From the NCBI RefSeq assembly GCF_005937985.2, contig NZ_CP042172.1, positions 3,348,001-3,412,000 of the forward strand: a DNA stretch of 64,000 nucleotides. The letters run 5' to 3'. The position numbers and the translations under genes are program-made. Source of the DNA: Arthrobacter sp. KBS0702 (GTDB taxonomy: Bacteria; Actinomycetota; Actinomycetes; Actinomycetales; Micrococcaceae). This document shows, piece after piece, positions 54,749 through 62,850 of this stretch (its first letter is position 1; each line of letters starts with the position of its first letter). A model generated the notes under the pieces. The model saw only the letters and a list, made by a program, of their open reading frames with translations, was not told the origin of the DNA and searched no databases.

Positions 54749-54855
54749 AGGTTCAAAAATACCCCACTCGTTGCTGGCTGGTATGCGTGGGGCTAATGTT
54801 ACTGCAGTGACACTAGGCTGTCCGAGTTTCGGCGGCCGCAACGGATCTGGGGTTC

Positions 54856-56607
54856 GTGTTGAAGAAGTTTGCCGTGGCTGCGCTGTGTGCGCTGACCTTG
54901 GTCTCGCCGGCCGCTGTGCCCATGCTCCCTTCTGCCGCGCCTTCGTCCGCCAGCAGCCCCGCCGCTGCGCCCGCGGCCCGGCCGGCAGCCACCGAGCCCG
55001 CAGTGCCGGCGGCAGCACCAGCCGCGTCTGTCAACGCCCCGACCGCCCCGGGCCGCCAAGACCCTGCAGCGGGCGCACCCCGGGCCTCTGAGGCCGCCCG
55101 GCAGGCACCGCCTGCCGTCGCCCCGCCCGCAACGAGCGCCCCCGCAGCCAACCCCGCAGGCGCCGCCCCGGCAGGCGCCGCCCCGGCCGGCACCGAGACC
55201 GCCGGCACCGGGGTTCCCGCCGCCGCGGCGCCCGCGGGTCCGCCAGAGACGCCCTTGATTCCGCCGTTGTCCGCCACGGATGCGGACCTCCGCGCCGCCG
55301 CCGGCAGGGTGCAGGCCGCACCGGAGGTGTCGGCCCAGGCCCTCGTCCAGGACAGCAATGCCAGCCAGGTCCTCGCGGTTTTCAATGCCATTAATGCCTA
55401 CCGGTCCTCCCTGGGACTGGCTCCGGTGAAGTACAACACCACCGTGGCGGGAATGTCCCAGGAGTGGTCCAACAACATTGCCACCAGGGAAGTGATCGAG
55501 CACCGCGCCAGCTTCTGGACCGACCCGCGTGCGCTGAACCCCACTAACGGGGCAGGAGAAGTCATCGCCGTCAGCTGGACCCGGGACGCCGCGCAGTTGG
55601 TCGAGTGGTGGAAATCCTCGCCGGCCCACGACGCGATCCTCCGGGATCCGCGCTTCAACGTCATCGGCATCGGCATCACCTTCACCGACGGGAACTGGCA
55701 GACCACGCCCAACCGCTACGCGATGTGGGGCGTCGTGAACTTCTTCGGCTACAGCTTCCTGCCGGCCGGAACCACAACCTCGCCGGGGGCCCCCATCGGA
55801 GCCCCCGTCCCGGTGCCGAGCGTCTGCGATCCCGCCGTCCGGCATATGCCGCCGACCAGGGATTTGAGTGCTGCCGCGATCAAGAGCGGCAGCGACCTGC
55901 TGTCCGTGAATGAGTACGGCCAGCTGCTGAACAGCCCCTCACTGGGCGGCCGAAGCTACGGCGCGCCGGTGGTGATCGGCGGCGGCTTTGCCTCCGCCCT
56001 GCAGGTCTTCCTCACCGACTGGGACCGGGACGGCGTCTACGACGTCCTGGCGCAATGGAGCGACGGCCGCGTCACGCTCCACGCCGGGCTGGCCGCGGGC
56101 GGCTTCCGGCCGGCGGTGACCCTGGGCCAATCCGGCTGGGCCGGCATGACCGCGGCCGTGGGCCAGTGGTGCTCCACCAACCGGCTGCCCCAATTGATGG
56201 CGCTCGACGGCTCCGGCAACCTGTGGCTGTACCAGAACCCGGGCCTTGGCGACCTTTCGCAGCGGACCCTGGTGGGCACCGGGATCGCCGCCACCCGCCT
56301 CTCCATGGTGGACTTCGACGCCGACGGCTTCCAGGACCTCCTGGCCCTCCAGGCCAACGGCGACGTGCTGCTGTACCGCGGCGCCGGAGTTCCCGCGCCA
56401 CGGTCCGAGGCCCGCCGCGTGGTGGCCAGCGGATGGTCCGACGTGACCGCGGTCCGCTCACTGCGGGACGTCACCGGACTCAACTCAACGGGGCTGGCCC
56501 TGCGCCGGGGCAGCGACGCCGTGCAGTACTGGGACCTGAGCAAGGGAACGCTGTCGTCGCCGTCGTACCTCTACGGGAACTGGGCCGGCATCCGGCTCGC
56601 CCAGTAG
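54856..56607 (+). CDS. Secreted CAP-domain protein with FG-GAP-like C-terminus
   Basis: 583 residues. A signal peptide (K-K then a hydrophobic stretch ending near A-A-P-S-S-A) and a long Ala/Pro-rich linker (about 30-165) lead to a CAP/SCP domain (about 175-300: [37 protein letters not shown]). The rest (about 330-583) is a series of D-x-D-x-D-G-x repeats ([20 protein letters not shown]) typical of FG-GAP/VCBS propellers that bind calcium. It should act outside the cell, perhaps on surface polymers. The start is GTG 54856 or TTG 54859. Confidence 0.88.
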   Translation: MLKKFAVAALCALTLVSPAAVPMLPSAAPSSASSPAAAPAARPAATEPAVPAAAPAASVNAPTAPGRQDPAAGAPRASEAARQAPPAVAPPATSAPAANPAGAAPAGAAPAGTETAGTGVPAAAAPAGPPETPLIPPLSATDADLRAAAGRVQAAPEVSAQALVQDSNASQVLAVFNAINAYRSSLGLAPVKYNTTVAGMSQEWSNNIATREVIEHRASFWTDPRALNPTNGAGEVIAVSWTRDAAQLVEWWKSSPAHDAILRDPRFNVIGIGITFTDGNWQTTPNRYAMWGVVNFFGYSFLPAGTTTSPGAPIGAPVPVPSVCDPAVRHMPPTRDLSAAAIKSGSDLLSVNEYGQLLNSPSLGGRSYGAPVVIGGGFASALQVFLTDWDRDGVYDVLAQWSDGRVTLHAGLAAGGFRPAVTLGQSGWAGMTAAVGQWCSTNRLPQLMALDGSGNLWLYQNPGLGDLSQRTLVGTGIAATRLSMVDFDADGFQDLLALQANGDVLLYRGAGVPAPRSEARRVVASGWSDVTAVRSLRDVTGLNSTGLALRRGSDAVQYWDLSKGTLSSPSYLYGNWAGIRLAQ

Positions 56608-56653
56608 CCGGCCGCCGCCCCGGCGTCCCGTTCCGCCGAGGCGGCAGCGCCCT

Positions 56654-56705
56654 CCGCGTTAACGCGGCAAGGCCCGCCACGCAGCTCCTGCGTGGTGGGC
56701 CTTGC
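56654..56705. terminator. Bidirectional terminator hairpin
   Basis: GCAAGGCCCGCCACGCAG (56667-56684) pairs with 56688-56705 over 18 bp (one G-T pair) around a 3-nt CTC loop. It abuts a perfect 14-bp palindrome CCGCGTTAACGCGG (56654-56667). It lies between two convergent genes and so probably ends both transcripts; T-tracts are short. Confidence 0.75.
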
Positions 56706-56734
56706 CTGTGGTGCGGCGGCGCTGCGTCCCGGAA

Positions 56735-58045
56735 CTAGTCCCGCGTCAGCTTCGGCACCGCGAACACCACAACGGCGCCGATCACGGCGAAGGCCGCGAA
56801 CATGTAGAAGTTGAGCTGCCAGCCGAAGGCCATGCCGGCGATCAGTCCGCCGATCAGCGGTCCGCAGATGGCGCCGATGCGCCCGATGCCCAGCGACCAG
56901 CTCAGGGCGGTGGCGCTGAGGGACTGCGGGTAGTGCGTGGCGCAGTAGCCGCCCACCAGGATCTGGGTTCCCACCGAGCCGAGGCCGGCGAAGGCGACGA
57001 TGACGAGCAGCATCGCCAGCGGGAGCTGCAGGCTCAGCATGAGGATCGCAACGAACGCCAAGAGGAACGATGCCGTCACCACCTTGCGGATGCCGATCCG
57101 GTCCGCCAGCACGGAGGCGCTGATGGAGCCGATGATCGCGCCCGCGTTGAGGACCAGCAGGAACGTCAGCGCATCCCCGAGCTGGAAGCCGGCCTGCCGC
57201 ATGATCTGCGGGAGCCAGGTGTTCAGGCCGTAGACCAGCAGCAGCCCGCAGAAGTTGGCGAGTGCGAACAGCACGGTGGAGCGGATCCACTTGCGGGTGA
57301 AGAGGGTCTTCATGGCCGACTTGGGCGCCTCGTCGCCGGTCTTGACGTCCTCGGCGGTCACGATGTCCGAGTACACCAGGCCGTAGCGGTCCGCGGTGGC
57401 CCGGGCCTCTTCGATGCGCTGCTTGCGGGCCAGGTACGCCACCGATTCGGGGAGCAGCTTCCAGGCGACGGGCAGCAGGGTGACGAGGGGAAGGGCACCC
57501 ATGGCGTACATCCAGCGGAAGTCCACGTGCTGCAGGAGGTTGATGGCGAGCAGCGAGGCGGCAACGCCGCCCACGGAGTACCCGCTGAACATCACGGCAT
57601 TGGCGATCTGGCGGCGCTCCTTGCGGGCGTACTCCACCGTCAGCGCGATGCAGGTCGGCACGATGCCGCCCAGGCCCAGGCCGGTCAGGAACCGCAGGAG
57701 GCCGAAGATCTCGGCGGACGGTGCGAAGGCGGTGAGCAGCATGCAGATGGAGAACCAGGCGATGCAGGCGAGCATGATGCGGCGGCGGCCCAGCTTGTCG
57801 GTCAGGATCCCGACGGAGAGCGTGCCGATCAGCATTCCGACAAGGGCGAGGCTGCCGATCAGCCCGGCCTGGGCCGCGTTGACACCCCAGTCCTGGAACT
57901 TCAGGATCGTGGGAACGGTGGAACCGTAGACCACCAGATCGTAGCCATCAAAGACAATGGCCACGAAGCACAGGATCAGGACCGCATGGCCCTTCCAGCG
58001 GGGCGTGGCCTCGGTGCGCAACTCAGTCGACATTGACTGCGTCAT
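56735..58045 (-). CDS. Aromatic acid:H+ symporter-type MFS transporter (AAHS-like)
   Basis: A 436-residue importer with 12 helices. D-G-Y-D-L-V-V-Y-G-S in helix 1 is the aromatic-acid symporter signature (as in PcaK/BenK), and G-I-L-T-D-K-L-G-R-R-R between helices 2 and 3 is the MFS loop. It should take up benzoate-like acids, fitting the catabolic genes that follow. The frame opens to 58114, but ATG 58045 has GAGAGGT and begins the normal N-terminus. It is transcribed in the same direction as the ThDP-enzyme gene, 153 bp downstream of it. Confidence 0.92.
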   Translation of the reverse strand: MTQSMSTELRTEATPRWKGHAVLILCFVAIVFDGYDLVVYGSTVPTILKFQDWGVNAAQAGLIGSLALVGMLIGTLSVGILTDKLGRRRIMLACIAWFSICMLLTAFAPSAEIFGLLRFLTGLGLGGIVPTCIALTVEYARKERRQIANAVMFSGYSVGGVAASLLAINLLQHVDFRWMYAMGALPLVTLLPVAWKLLPESVAYLARKQRIEEARATADRYGLVYSDIVTAEDVKTGDEAPKSAMKTLFTRKWIRSTVLFALANFCGLLLVYGLNTWLPQIMRQAGFQLGDALTFLLVLNAGAIIGSISASVLADRIGIRKVVTASFLLAFVAILMLSLQLPLAMLLVIVAFAGLGSVGTQILVGGYCATHYPQSLSATALSWSLGIGRIGAICGPLIGGLIAGMAFGWQLNFYMFAAFAVIGAVVVFAVPKLTRD

Positions 58046-58151
58046 GGGTGTACCTCTCGTTGAGATTTCGTAGGGATCTGTGGGGTAGCTCACATGCTTT
58101 GCCCACTGTGTCACGCTTTGATTCCGACAGTAAACAAATCAGCATATATCG

Positions 58152-58161
58152 GTTATGTAAC
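58152..58161. promoter_or_regulatory. Candidate operator upstream of the aromatic-acid transporter
   Basis: GTTA-TG-TAAC is a short palindrome within an AT-rich tract (about 58115-58185), unlike the surrounding GC-rich DNA. It lies between the ThDP-enzyme stop and the transporter start and could bind a catabolic regulator. No regulator gene is in view. Confidence 0.3.
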
Positions 58162-58198
58162 GATCGTCATTCGATGTGTTCGGGGCCGCGCACCGGCG

Positions 58199-59956
58199 TC
58201 AGTGGCCCTTGAAGGCCTCCGCGAGCCACCACGCACCGCCGTCGGAAGCGATCTTGGCATCGATCACCAGCGGACGGGCGGGACCGCTCCGTACCCAGTC
58301 GCGGACCTGTTCCAGATCCGCCACGCTGCGGACCGTCGCCCCGTCCGCCCCGAAGCCACGGGCGATCGCCGCGATGTCTGTGTCCGGGAACGTCACGGTG
58401 CCGAGATCGACGGCGGGATCGGCGTCGGAACCGTCGCCGGCCGCGGCGCCCGCGCCGAAGTGGTGGACTTCGGCCCCGTAGCCGGCGTCGTTGTAGATGA
58501 TGCAGACCAGTGGCAGCTCCAGCCGGACGGCGGTCTCCAGTTCGCTGATGCCCATCAGGAACCCGCCGTCCCCGGCCCCGAGGACGGGCATCCGGTCCGG
58601 CCGGGCCAGCGCGGCGCCGATCGCCGTGGCCAGGCCCAGCCCGATCGACTGGAAGGCCTGGGTGAAGCAGAAGCCGAACTCGTCCGGGACCGCCAGGTAC
58701 GTGCTGGGATAGCCCATGAAGTTGCCGGAGTCGATCGAGACGATCCGGTCCGCGGGCAGGATCGAGTCCAGTTCGCGGCTCAGCACCCGGGGATCGATCC
58801 TTGCCTGCCCGGAGAGGTCCGGCGTTTCGACGTCGTTCCAGCGCGAGCGGGCGGCGATGGCCGCCGCGTTGGGTGCGGTGCGGTACCTCTCGGCGGGCTC
58901 CGGCTGGAGCGTCCGGAGTTCGGCGAGGACATCCGCGGCGGTCAGCGCGGCGTCACCCACCACGCCCAGGTCCACGGGCCGGTTGGCGCCCAGCGCGGCG
59001 TCCTCGACGTCGACCTGGACCACCGCGGTTCCGTCGGAGATCAGGTGGCCGTGCCGCATGGTCCACATGTTCAAGGCGCAGCCCCAGCCGACAATCAGGT
59101 CGGCTCCCTGGATCAGCTCGGCGCTCAGCGGTGAGGAGAACCCGCCGGAGATCCCGAGGTTGAACTCCTCACCCTGGAACAGCCCGTTTGCCACCGCGGA
59201 CGTGGCCACGAGGGCGCCGGCGTGGGCGGCGAGGCCGAGCAGCTCCTCCCGCGCCGCCCGGGCACCGCGGCCGGCCACAAAGACCGGGCGCTCGGCGGCG
59301 TGGATCAGGTGCGCGAGGCGCCGGACGCTGGCGGCGGCCGCACGCACGGGCTGGGCCTCGGCGACGGTGGCCGGCTGCGCGGCCGCGGCGGGGGCCGGGG
59401 CGGCCTGGACGTCCAGCGGCAGGTTGAGCACCACGGTGCGGCGCTCGTTCCGGGCCGTGCGGAAGGCCCGGAGGGTGTCCGCGACGGCGGTTGCCGGGGA
59501 GTGGATCCGCTCGCTCACCGCCCCGACGCTGCGGGCGAGGGCGTCCTGGTCGATCTTGAAGTTGGACCGGACCGCGGAGGCCTGGGTGTCGGCCGTCAGC
59601 ACTATCAGCGGCGTGCGGCTCTTGGCGGCTTCCCCGATTCCGGTGATCGCGTTGCTGAGCCCGCAGCCCTGGTGGGTGGTGACGACGCCCACCCGCCCGG
59701 ACATCCGCGAGTACGCGTCGGCCATGGTCGCGGCGCCGCCCTCGTGCCGGGCCGCCGTGAACGGGACTCCGGCCTGGCGCAGGGCGTTGGCCACCTCGAA
59801 GTTGCCGCTGCCGACCACGCCGAAGACGTGCCCGACGCCGAGGGCGGCCAGGGTGCGCCCCACGAGCTGGGCGACGGTCGCCGCAGCCGGCTGCCGTGAC
59901 GGGACGCCGCTGGCGTCTTCGGGTGCGGCGGCCGAACCTTGTGAAGCTACTAGCAT
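58199..59956 (-). CDS. Thiamine-diphosphate-dependent enzyme (acetolactate synthase/benzoylformate decarboxylase-like)
   Basis: A 585-residue ThDP enzyme with the usual three domains. The N-terminal Pyr domain has the catalytic Glu in A-A-R-H-E-G-G-A-A-T-M-A-D. The C-terminal PP domain has G-D-G-G-F-L-M-G at the start of the cofactor-binding motif, ending in N-D about 24 residues later. It lacks clear assignment: acetolactate synthase, oxalyl-CoA decarboxylase and benzoylformate decarboxylase relatives share these features. ATG 59956 is preferred over an upstream open frame. It sits in the aromatic CoA cluster, divergent from the thioesterase gene across 61 bp. Its step in the pathway is not obvious. 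Confidence 0.88.
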   Translation of the reverse strand: MLVASQGSAAAPEDASGVPSRQPAAATVAQLVGRTLAALGVGHVFGVVGSGNFEVANALRQAGVPFTAARHEGGAATMADAYSRMSGRVGVVTTHQGCGLSNAITGIGEAAKSRTPLIVLTADTQASAVRSNFKIDQDALARSVGAVSERIHSPATAVADTLRAFRTARNERRTVVLNLPLDVQAAPAPAAAAQPATVAEAQPVRAAAASVRRLAHLIHAAERPVFVAGRGARAAREELLGLAAHAGALVATSAVANGLFQGEEFNLGISGGFSSPLSAELIQGADLIVGWGCALNMWTMRHGHLISDGTAVVQVDVEDAALGANRPVDLGVVGDAALTAADVLAELRTLQPEPAERYRTAPNAAAIAARSRWNDVETPDLSGQARIDPRVLSRELDSILPADRIVSIDSGNFMGYPSTYLAVPDEFGFCFTQAFQSIGLGLATAIGAALARPDRMPVLGAGDGGFLMGISELETAVRLELPLVCIIYNDAGYGAEVHHFGAGAAAGDGSDADPAVDLGTVTFPDTDIAAIARGFGADGATVRSVADLEQVRDWVRSGPARPLVIDAKIASDGGAWWLAEAFKGH

Positions 59957-60017
59957 GGACTTACTTCCCACTTGAGAACTCCTTTGTTCCTGCTCTTCGA
60001 ACGTCAAGGCGGCGCCC

Positions 60018-60455
60018 GTGAACCCCACCCAGTCCCTCCCCTGCGCTGCCACGACGGCGACTCTGGTGCGGACGATTGAGTGGGTGGATACGGATGCTGC
60101 CGGACACCAGCACAATTCGGCGGTGCTGCGCTTTGTGGAGGCCTGTGAAGCCCAGCTGTTCCGGGACCTCGGCCTGCCGGGGTATTTTCCGTCGGCTCCG
60201 CGGGTTCGCCACGAGCTCAACTACCGGGCGAAGTTGTACTTCGGCCAGCCGGTCACCACCACCGTAGTGGTGGAAAAAATCGGCCGCACGTCGATGACGT
60301 TCAGCTTTGAGGTCTGGGGCGAGGCGTTCGACGGCGAACCCCGCGCCCTGGCCGCCCACGGCTCCTTCGTGACGGCCCACGTGGCCCGCGGCGCAACGGC
60401 CGCGAGCCCGTGGCCCGCAGAGCTGACGGCCAAAATCACCGCCCGCCAGGGCTAA
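60018..60455 (+). CDS. Hotdog-fold acyl-CoA thioesterase (4-HBT family)
   Basis: A 145-residue hotdog protein. The N-terminal W-V-D-T-D-A-A-G-H-Q-H-N-S-A-V-L-R-F-V-E-A matches the 4-hydroxybenzoyl-CoA thioesterase helix, with the catalytic Asp in the D-x-D/G-H motif. In this cluster it could release an aromatic CoA intermediate such as gentisyl-CoA or recycle stalled CoA esters. The start is GTG 60018. It is convergent with the monooxygenase gene (3 nt between stops) and divergent from the ThDP gene. Confidence 0.88.
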   Translation: MNPTQSLPCAATTATLVRTIEWVDTDAAGHQHNSAVLRFVEACEAQLFRDLGLPGYFPSAPRVRHELNYRAKLYFGQPVTTTVVVEKIGRTSMTFSFEVWGEAFDGEPRALAAHGSFVTAHVARGATAASPWPAELTAKITARQG

Positions 60456-60458
60456 CCG

Positions 60459-62840
60459 CTAGACCGCGGCCGGCACCTTCGCCGGCGTCCAGCGCAGGTG
60501 CGTCGGCAGGCCGGCGGCCTCCGGCTCCCGCACCAGGGCCAGCCGCGGCCGGACGGCGTCGGTCCGGGCGGCCGGCGGTTTCCGGCTGCCGGCGCGGAAC
60601 TGCTGCGGCCAGGCCGCACCGGGACCGCGGTAGTCCTGCTCGGCCGCCGCATGCAGGGTCCACTGCGGATCGAATAGGTGCGTACGGCCCAGGGCGCAGA
60701 GGTCCGCCCGGCCCGCCAGCAGGATCGAGTTGACGTCGTCGTAGGAGGACACGGCGCCGACGGCGATCACGGCCACACCGGCTTTGTGCGCGACCTCCTG
60801 CCGGATCCGGTCCGCGAACGGGGTCTGGTAGCTGCGGCCGTAGGCCGGCTTCTCGTCCTTGACCACCTGTCCCGAGGAGACGTCGATGCCGTCGGCGCCG
60901 TGCTCCACGAAGGCCCGCGCAATGGCGACGGCGTCGTGCTCGTCGTTGCCGCCGGGGGCCCAGTCACTGGCGGAGAGCCGAACGGTGAGTGGTTTGTCCG
61001 CCGGCCAGGCGGCCCGGACGGCGTCAAAGACCTCCAGCGGGTAGCGCAGCCGGTTCTCCAGCGATCCGCCGTACTCGTCGGTGCGCCGGTTGGCCAGCGG
61101 CGAGAGGAAGGAGGAGAGCAGGTAGCCGTGGGCGCAGTGCAGTTCCAGCAGGTCGAAGCCGGCGGCCGCGGCCCGCTCGGCGGAAGCGACGAATTCGTCC
61201 CGGATCCGGTCCATGTCGGCGCGGCCGAGCTCACGCGGGGTGGGGCTGCCCGGGCCGTAAGGGATGGCCGAGGGGCCCACGGTTTCCCAGCCGCAGTCGG
61301 CCAGCGGCTCGTCGATGCCTTCCCACATGAGCCTGGTGGAGCCCTTGCGGCCGGAGTGTCCCAGCTGCACGCCGATCGCCGCGGCGGAGCGCTGGTGCAC
61401 GAAGTCGGTGATCCCGCGCCAGCTCTCCTGCTGGGCCTCGTTGTAGAGTCCGCTGCAGCCGGGGGTGATGCGGCCGGTCTCGGAGACGCAGACCATCTCG
61501 GTCATCACCAGGCCGGCGCCGCCGAGGGCCTTGCTGCCGAGGTGGACCAGATGGAAGTCGCCCGGGACGCCGTCGGTGGCGGAGTACATGTCCATCGGAG
61601 AGACAACGATCCGGTTCTTCAGTTCCAGGCCGCCGATCCGGTACGGCTGGAACATGGCGGGGGCGCTGCCCGTGATGCCCTGGGTGCGCGCGAATTCCTC
61701 GTCCACCCGGGCCGCGAACTCGGGGTCGCGGAGCTTGAGGTTGTCGTAGGTGATCCGGCGGCTGCGGGTGAGCAGGTTGAAACAGAACTGCACGGGGTTC
61801 TGGTCCTTGTACATGCCGATGTTCTCGAACCATTCCAGCGAGGCCTGCGCCGCGCGCTGCGTGGATTCGACCACGGGCCGGCGCTCGGTTTCGTAGGCCT
61901 CCAGGGCGGCCCCGAGGTCGCTGTGCTCGTGCAGGCAGGCCGCGAGGGCCAGCGAGTCCTCCATGGCCAGCTTGGTGCCGGAGCCGATGGAGAAGTGCGC
62001 GGTGTGCGCGGCGTCGCCGAGCAGCACGATGTTCCCGTGCCGCCAGGTCTCGTTGCGGACCGTGGTGAAGTTGATCCACTTGGAGTTGTTGACCAGGACC
62101 TCGTGGCCCTCCAGTTCGTCCGCGAAGAGGGTGCGGATGGCGTCCACGGCGGCCTCGTCACTTTCTCCCGGCCGGAACACCTGCCCTTCGGTGGCGTCGA
62201 AGCCGGCGCTGCGCCAGACGTCCTCGTGCATTTCCACAATGAAGGTGCTGCCCTCGTCCGAGTACGGGTAGCCGTGGATCTGCATCACTCCGTGCTCGGT
62301 CTCCTTGACGAAGAACTTGAACGCCTCGAACACCAGGTCCGTGCCGAGCCACATGTACTTGGACTTCCGCAGGTCAAGGCTGGGCCGGAAGACGTCGGCG
62401 AAGCGCGAACGGACGGCGGAGTTGAGCCCGTCGGCAGCGAGGACCAGGTCGTAGTCCCGGCTGAGCTCCTCGACGTCGGGCGCCAGGGTGCTGAAGCGCA
62501 GGTCGACGCCGAGCTCGGCGCAGCGGCGCTGCAGCAGTTCCAGCAGTTCCTTGCGGCTCATCGCGGCGAAGCCCTGCCCGCCGACGGTGTGCTGCTCGCC
62601 GTTGAAGTGGATGTCGATGTCAGTCCAGCGGGCGAAGCGCTTGGACATGTACTCGGCTATCACGGTGTCCGCATTGCCGATCCCGCCGAGGGTTTCGTCG
62701 CTGAACACCACGCCGAAGCCGAAGGTGTCACTCGCGGCGTTGCGTTCCCAGACGGTGACCTCGTGCGCCGGGTCCAGTTGCTTCATGAGGGCGGCGAAAT
62801 ACAGTCCGCCGGGACCGCCGCCGATGATTGCGATTTTCAT
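60459..62840 (-). CDS. Fused FAD monooxygenase/old-yellow-enzyme reductase (2-aminobenzoyl-CoA or salicylyl-CoA type)
   Basis: 793 residues (about 86 kDa). The N-terminal about 400 residues form a class A flavin monooxygenase: GGGPGGLYFA at 8-17 binds FAD and G-D-A-A-H-T-A-H-F binds FAD and the pyrophosphate. From about 395 a full old-yellow-enzyme TIM barrel follows (L-K-N-R-I-V-V-S-P-M-D-M, L-G-H-S-G-R-K-G, H-C-A-H-G-Y-L-L, R-T-D-E-Y-G-G-S-L-E-N-R). This fusion is known from 2-aminobenzoyl-CoA monooxygenase/reductase of Azoarcus and from proteins annotated as salicylyl-CoA 5-hydroxylase. It follows the ligase gene by 10 nt, with GAGAGG before the ATG. Confidence 0.94.
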   Translation of the reverse strand: MKIAIIGGGPGGLYFAALMKQLDPAHEVTVWERNAASDTFGFGVVFSDETLGGIGNADTVIAEYMSKRFARWTDIDIHFNGEQHTVGGQGFAAMSRKELLELLQRRCAELGVDLRFSTLAPDVEELSRDYDLVLAADGLNSAVRSRFADVFRPSLDLRKSKYMWLGTDLVFEAFKFFVKETEHGVMQIHGYPYSDEGSTFIVEMHEDVWRSAGFDATEGQVFRPGESDEAAVDAIRTLFADELEGHEVLVNNSKWINFTTVRNETWRHGNIVLLGDAAHTAHFSIGSGTKLAMEDSLALAACLHEHSDLGAALEAYETERRPVVESTQRAAQASLEWFENIGMYKDQNPVQFCFNLLTRSRRITYDNLKLRDPEFAARVDEEFARTQGITGSAPAMFQPYRIGGLELKNRIVVSPMDMYSATDGVPGDFHLVHLGSKALGGAGLVMTEMVCVSETGRITPGCSGLYNEAQQESWRGITDFVHQRSAAAIGVQLGHSGRKGSTRLMWEGIDEPLADCGWETVGPSAIPYGPGSPTPRELGRADMDRIRDEFVASAERAAAAGFDLLELHCAHGYLLSSFLSPLANRRTDEYGGSLENRLRYPLEVFDAVRAAWPADKPLTVRLSASDWAPGGNDEHDAVAIARAFVEHGADGIDVSSGQVVKDEKPAYGRSYQTPFADRIRQEVAHKAGVAVIAVGAVSSYDDVNSILLAGRADLCALGRTHLFDPQWTLHAAAEQDYRGPGAAWPQQFRAGSRKPPAARTDAVRPRLALVREPEAAGLPTHLRWTPAKVPAAV

Positions 62841-62850
62841 GTGGTGCCTC

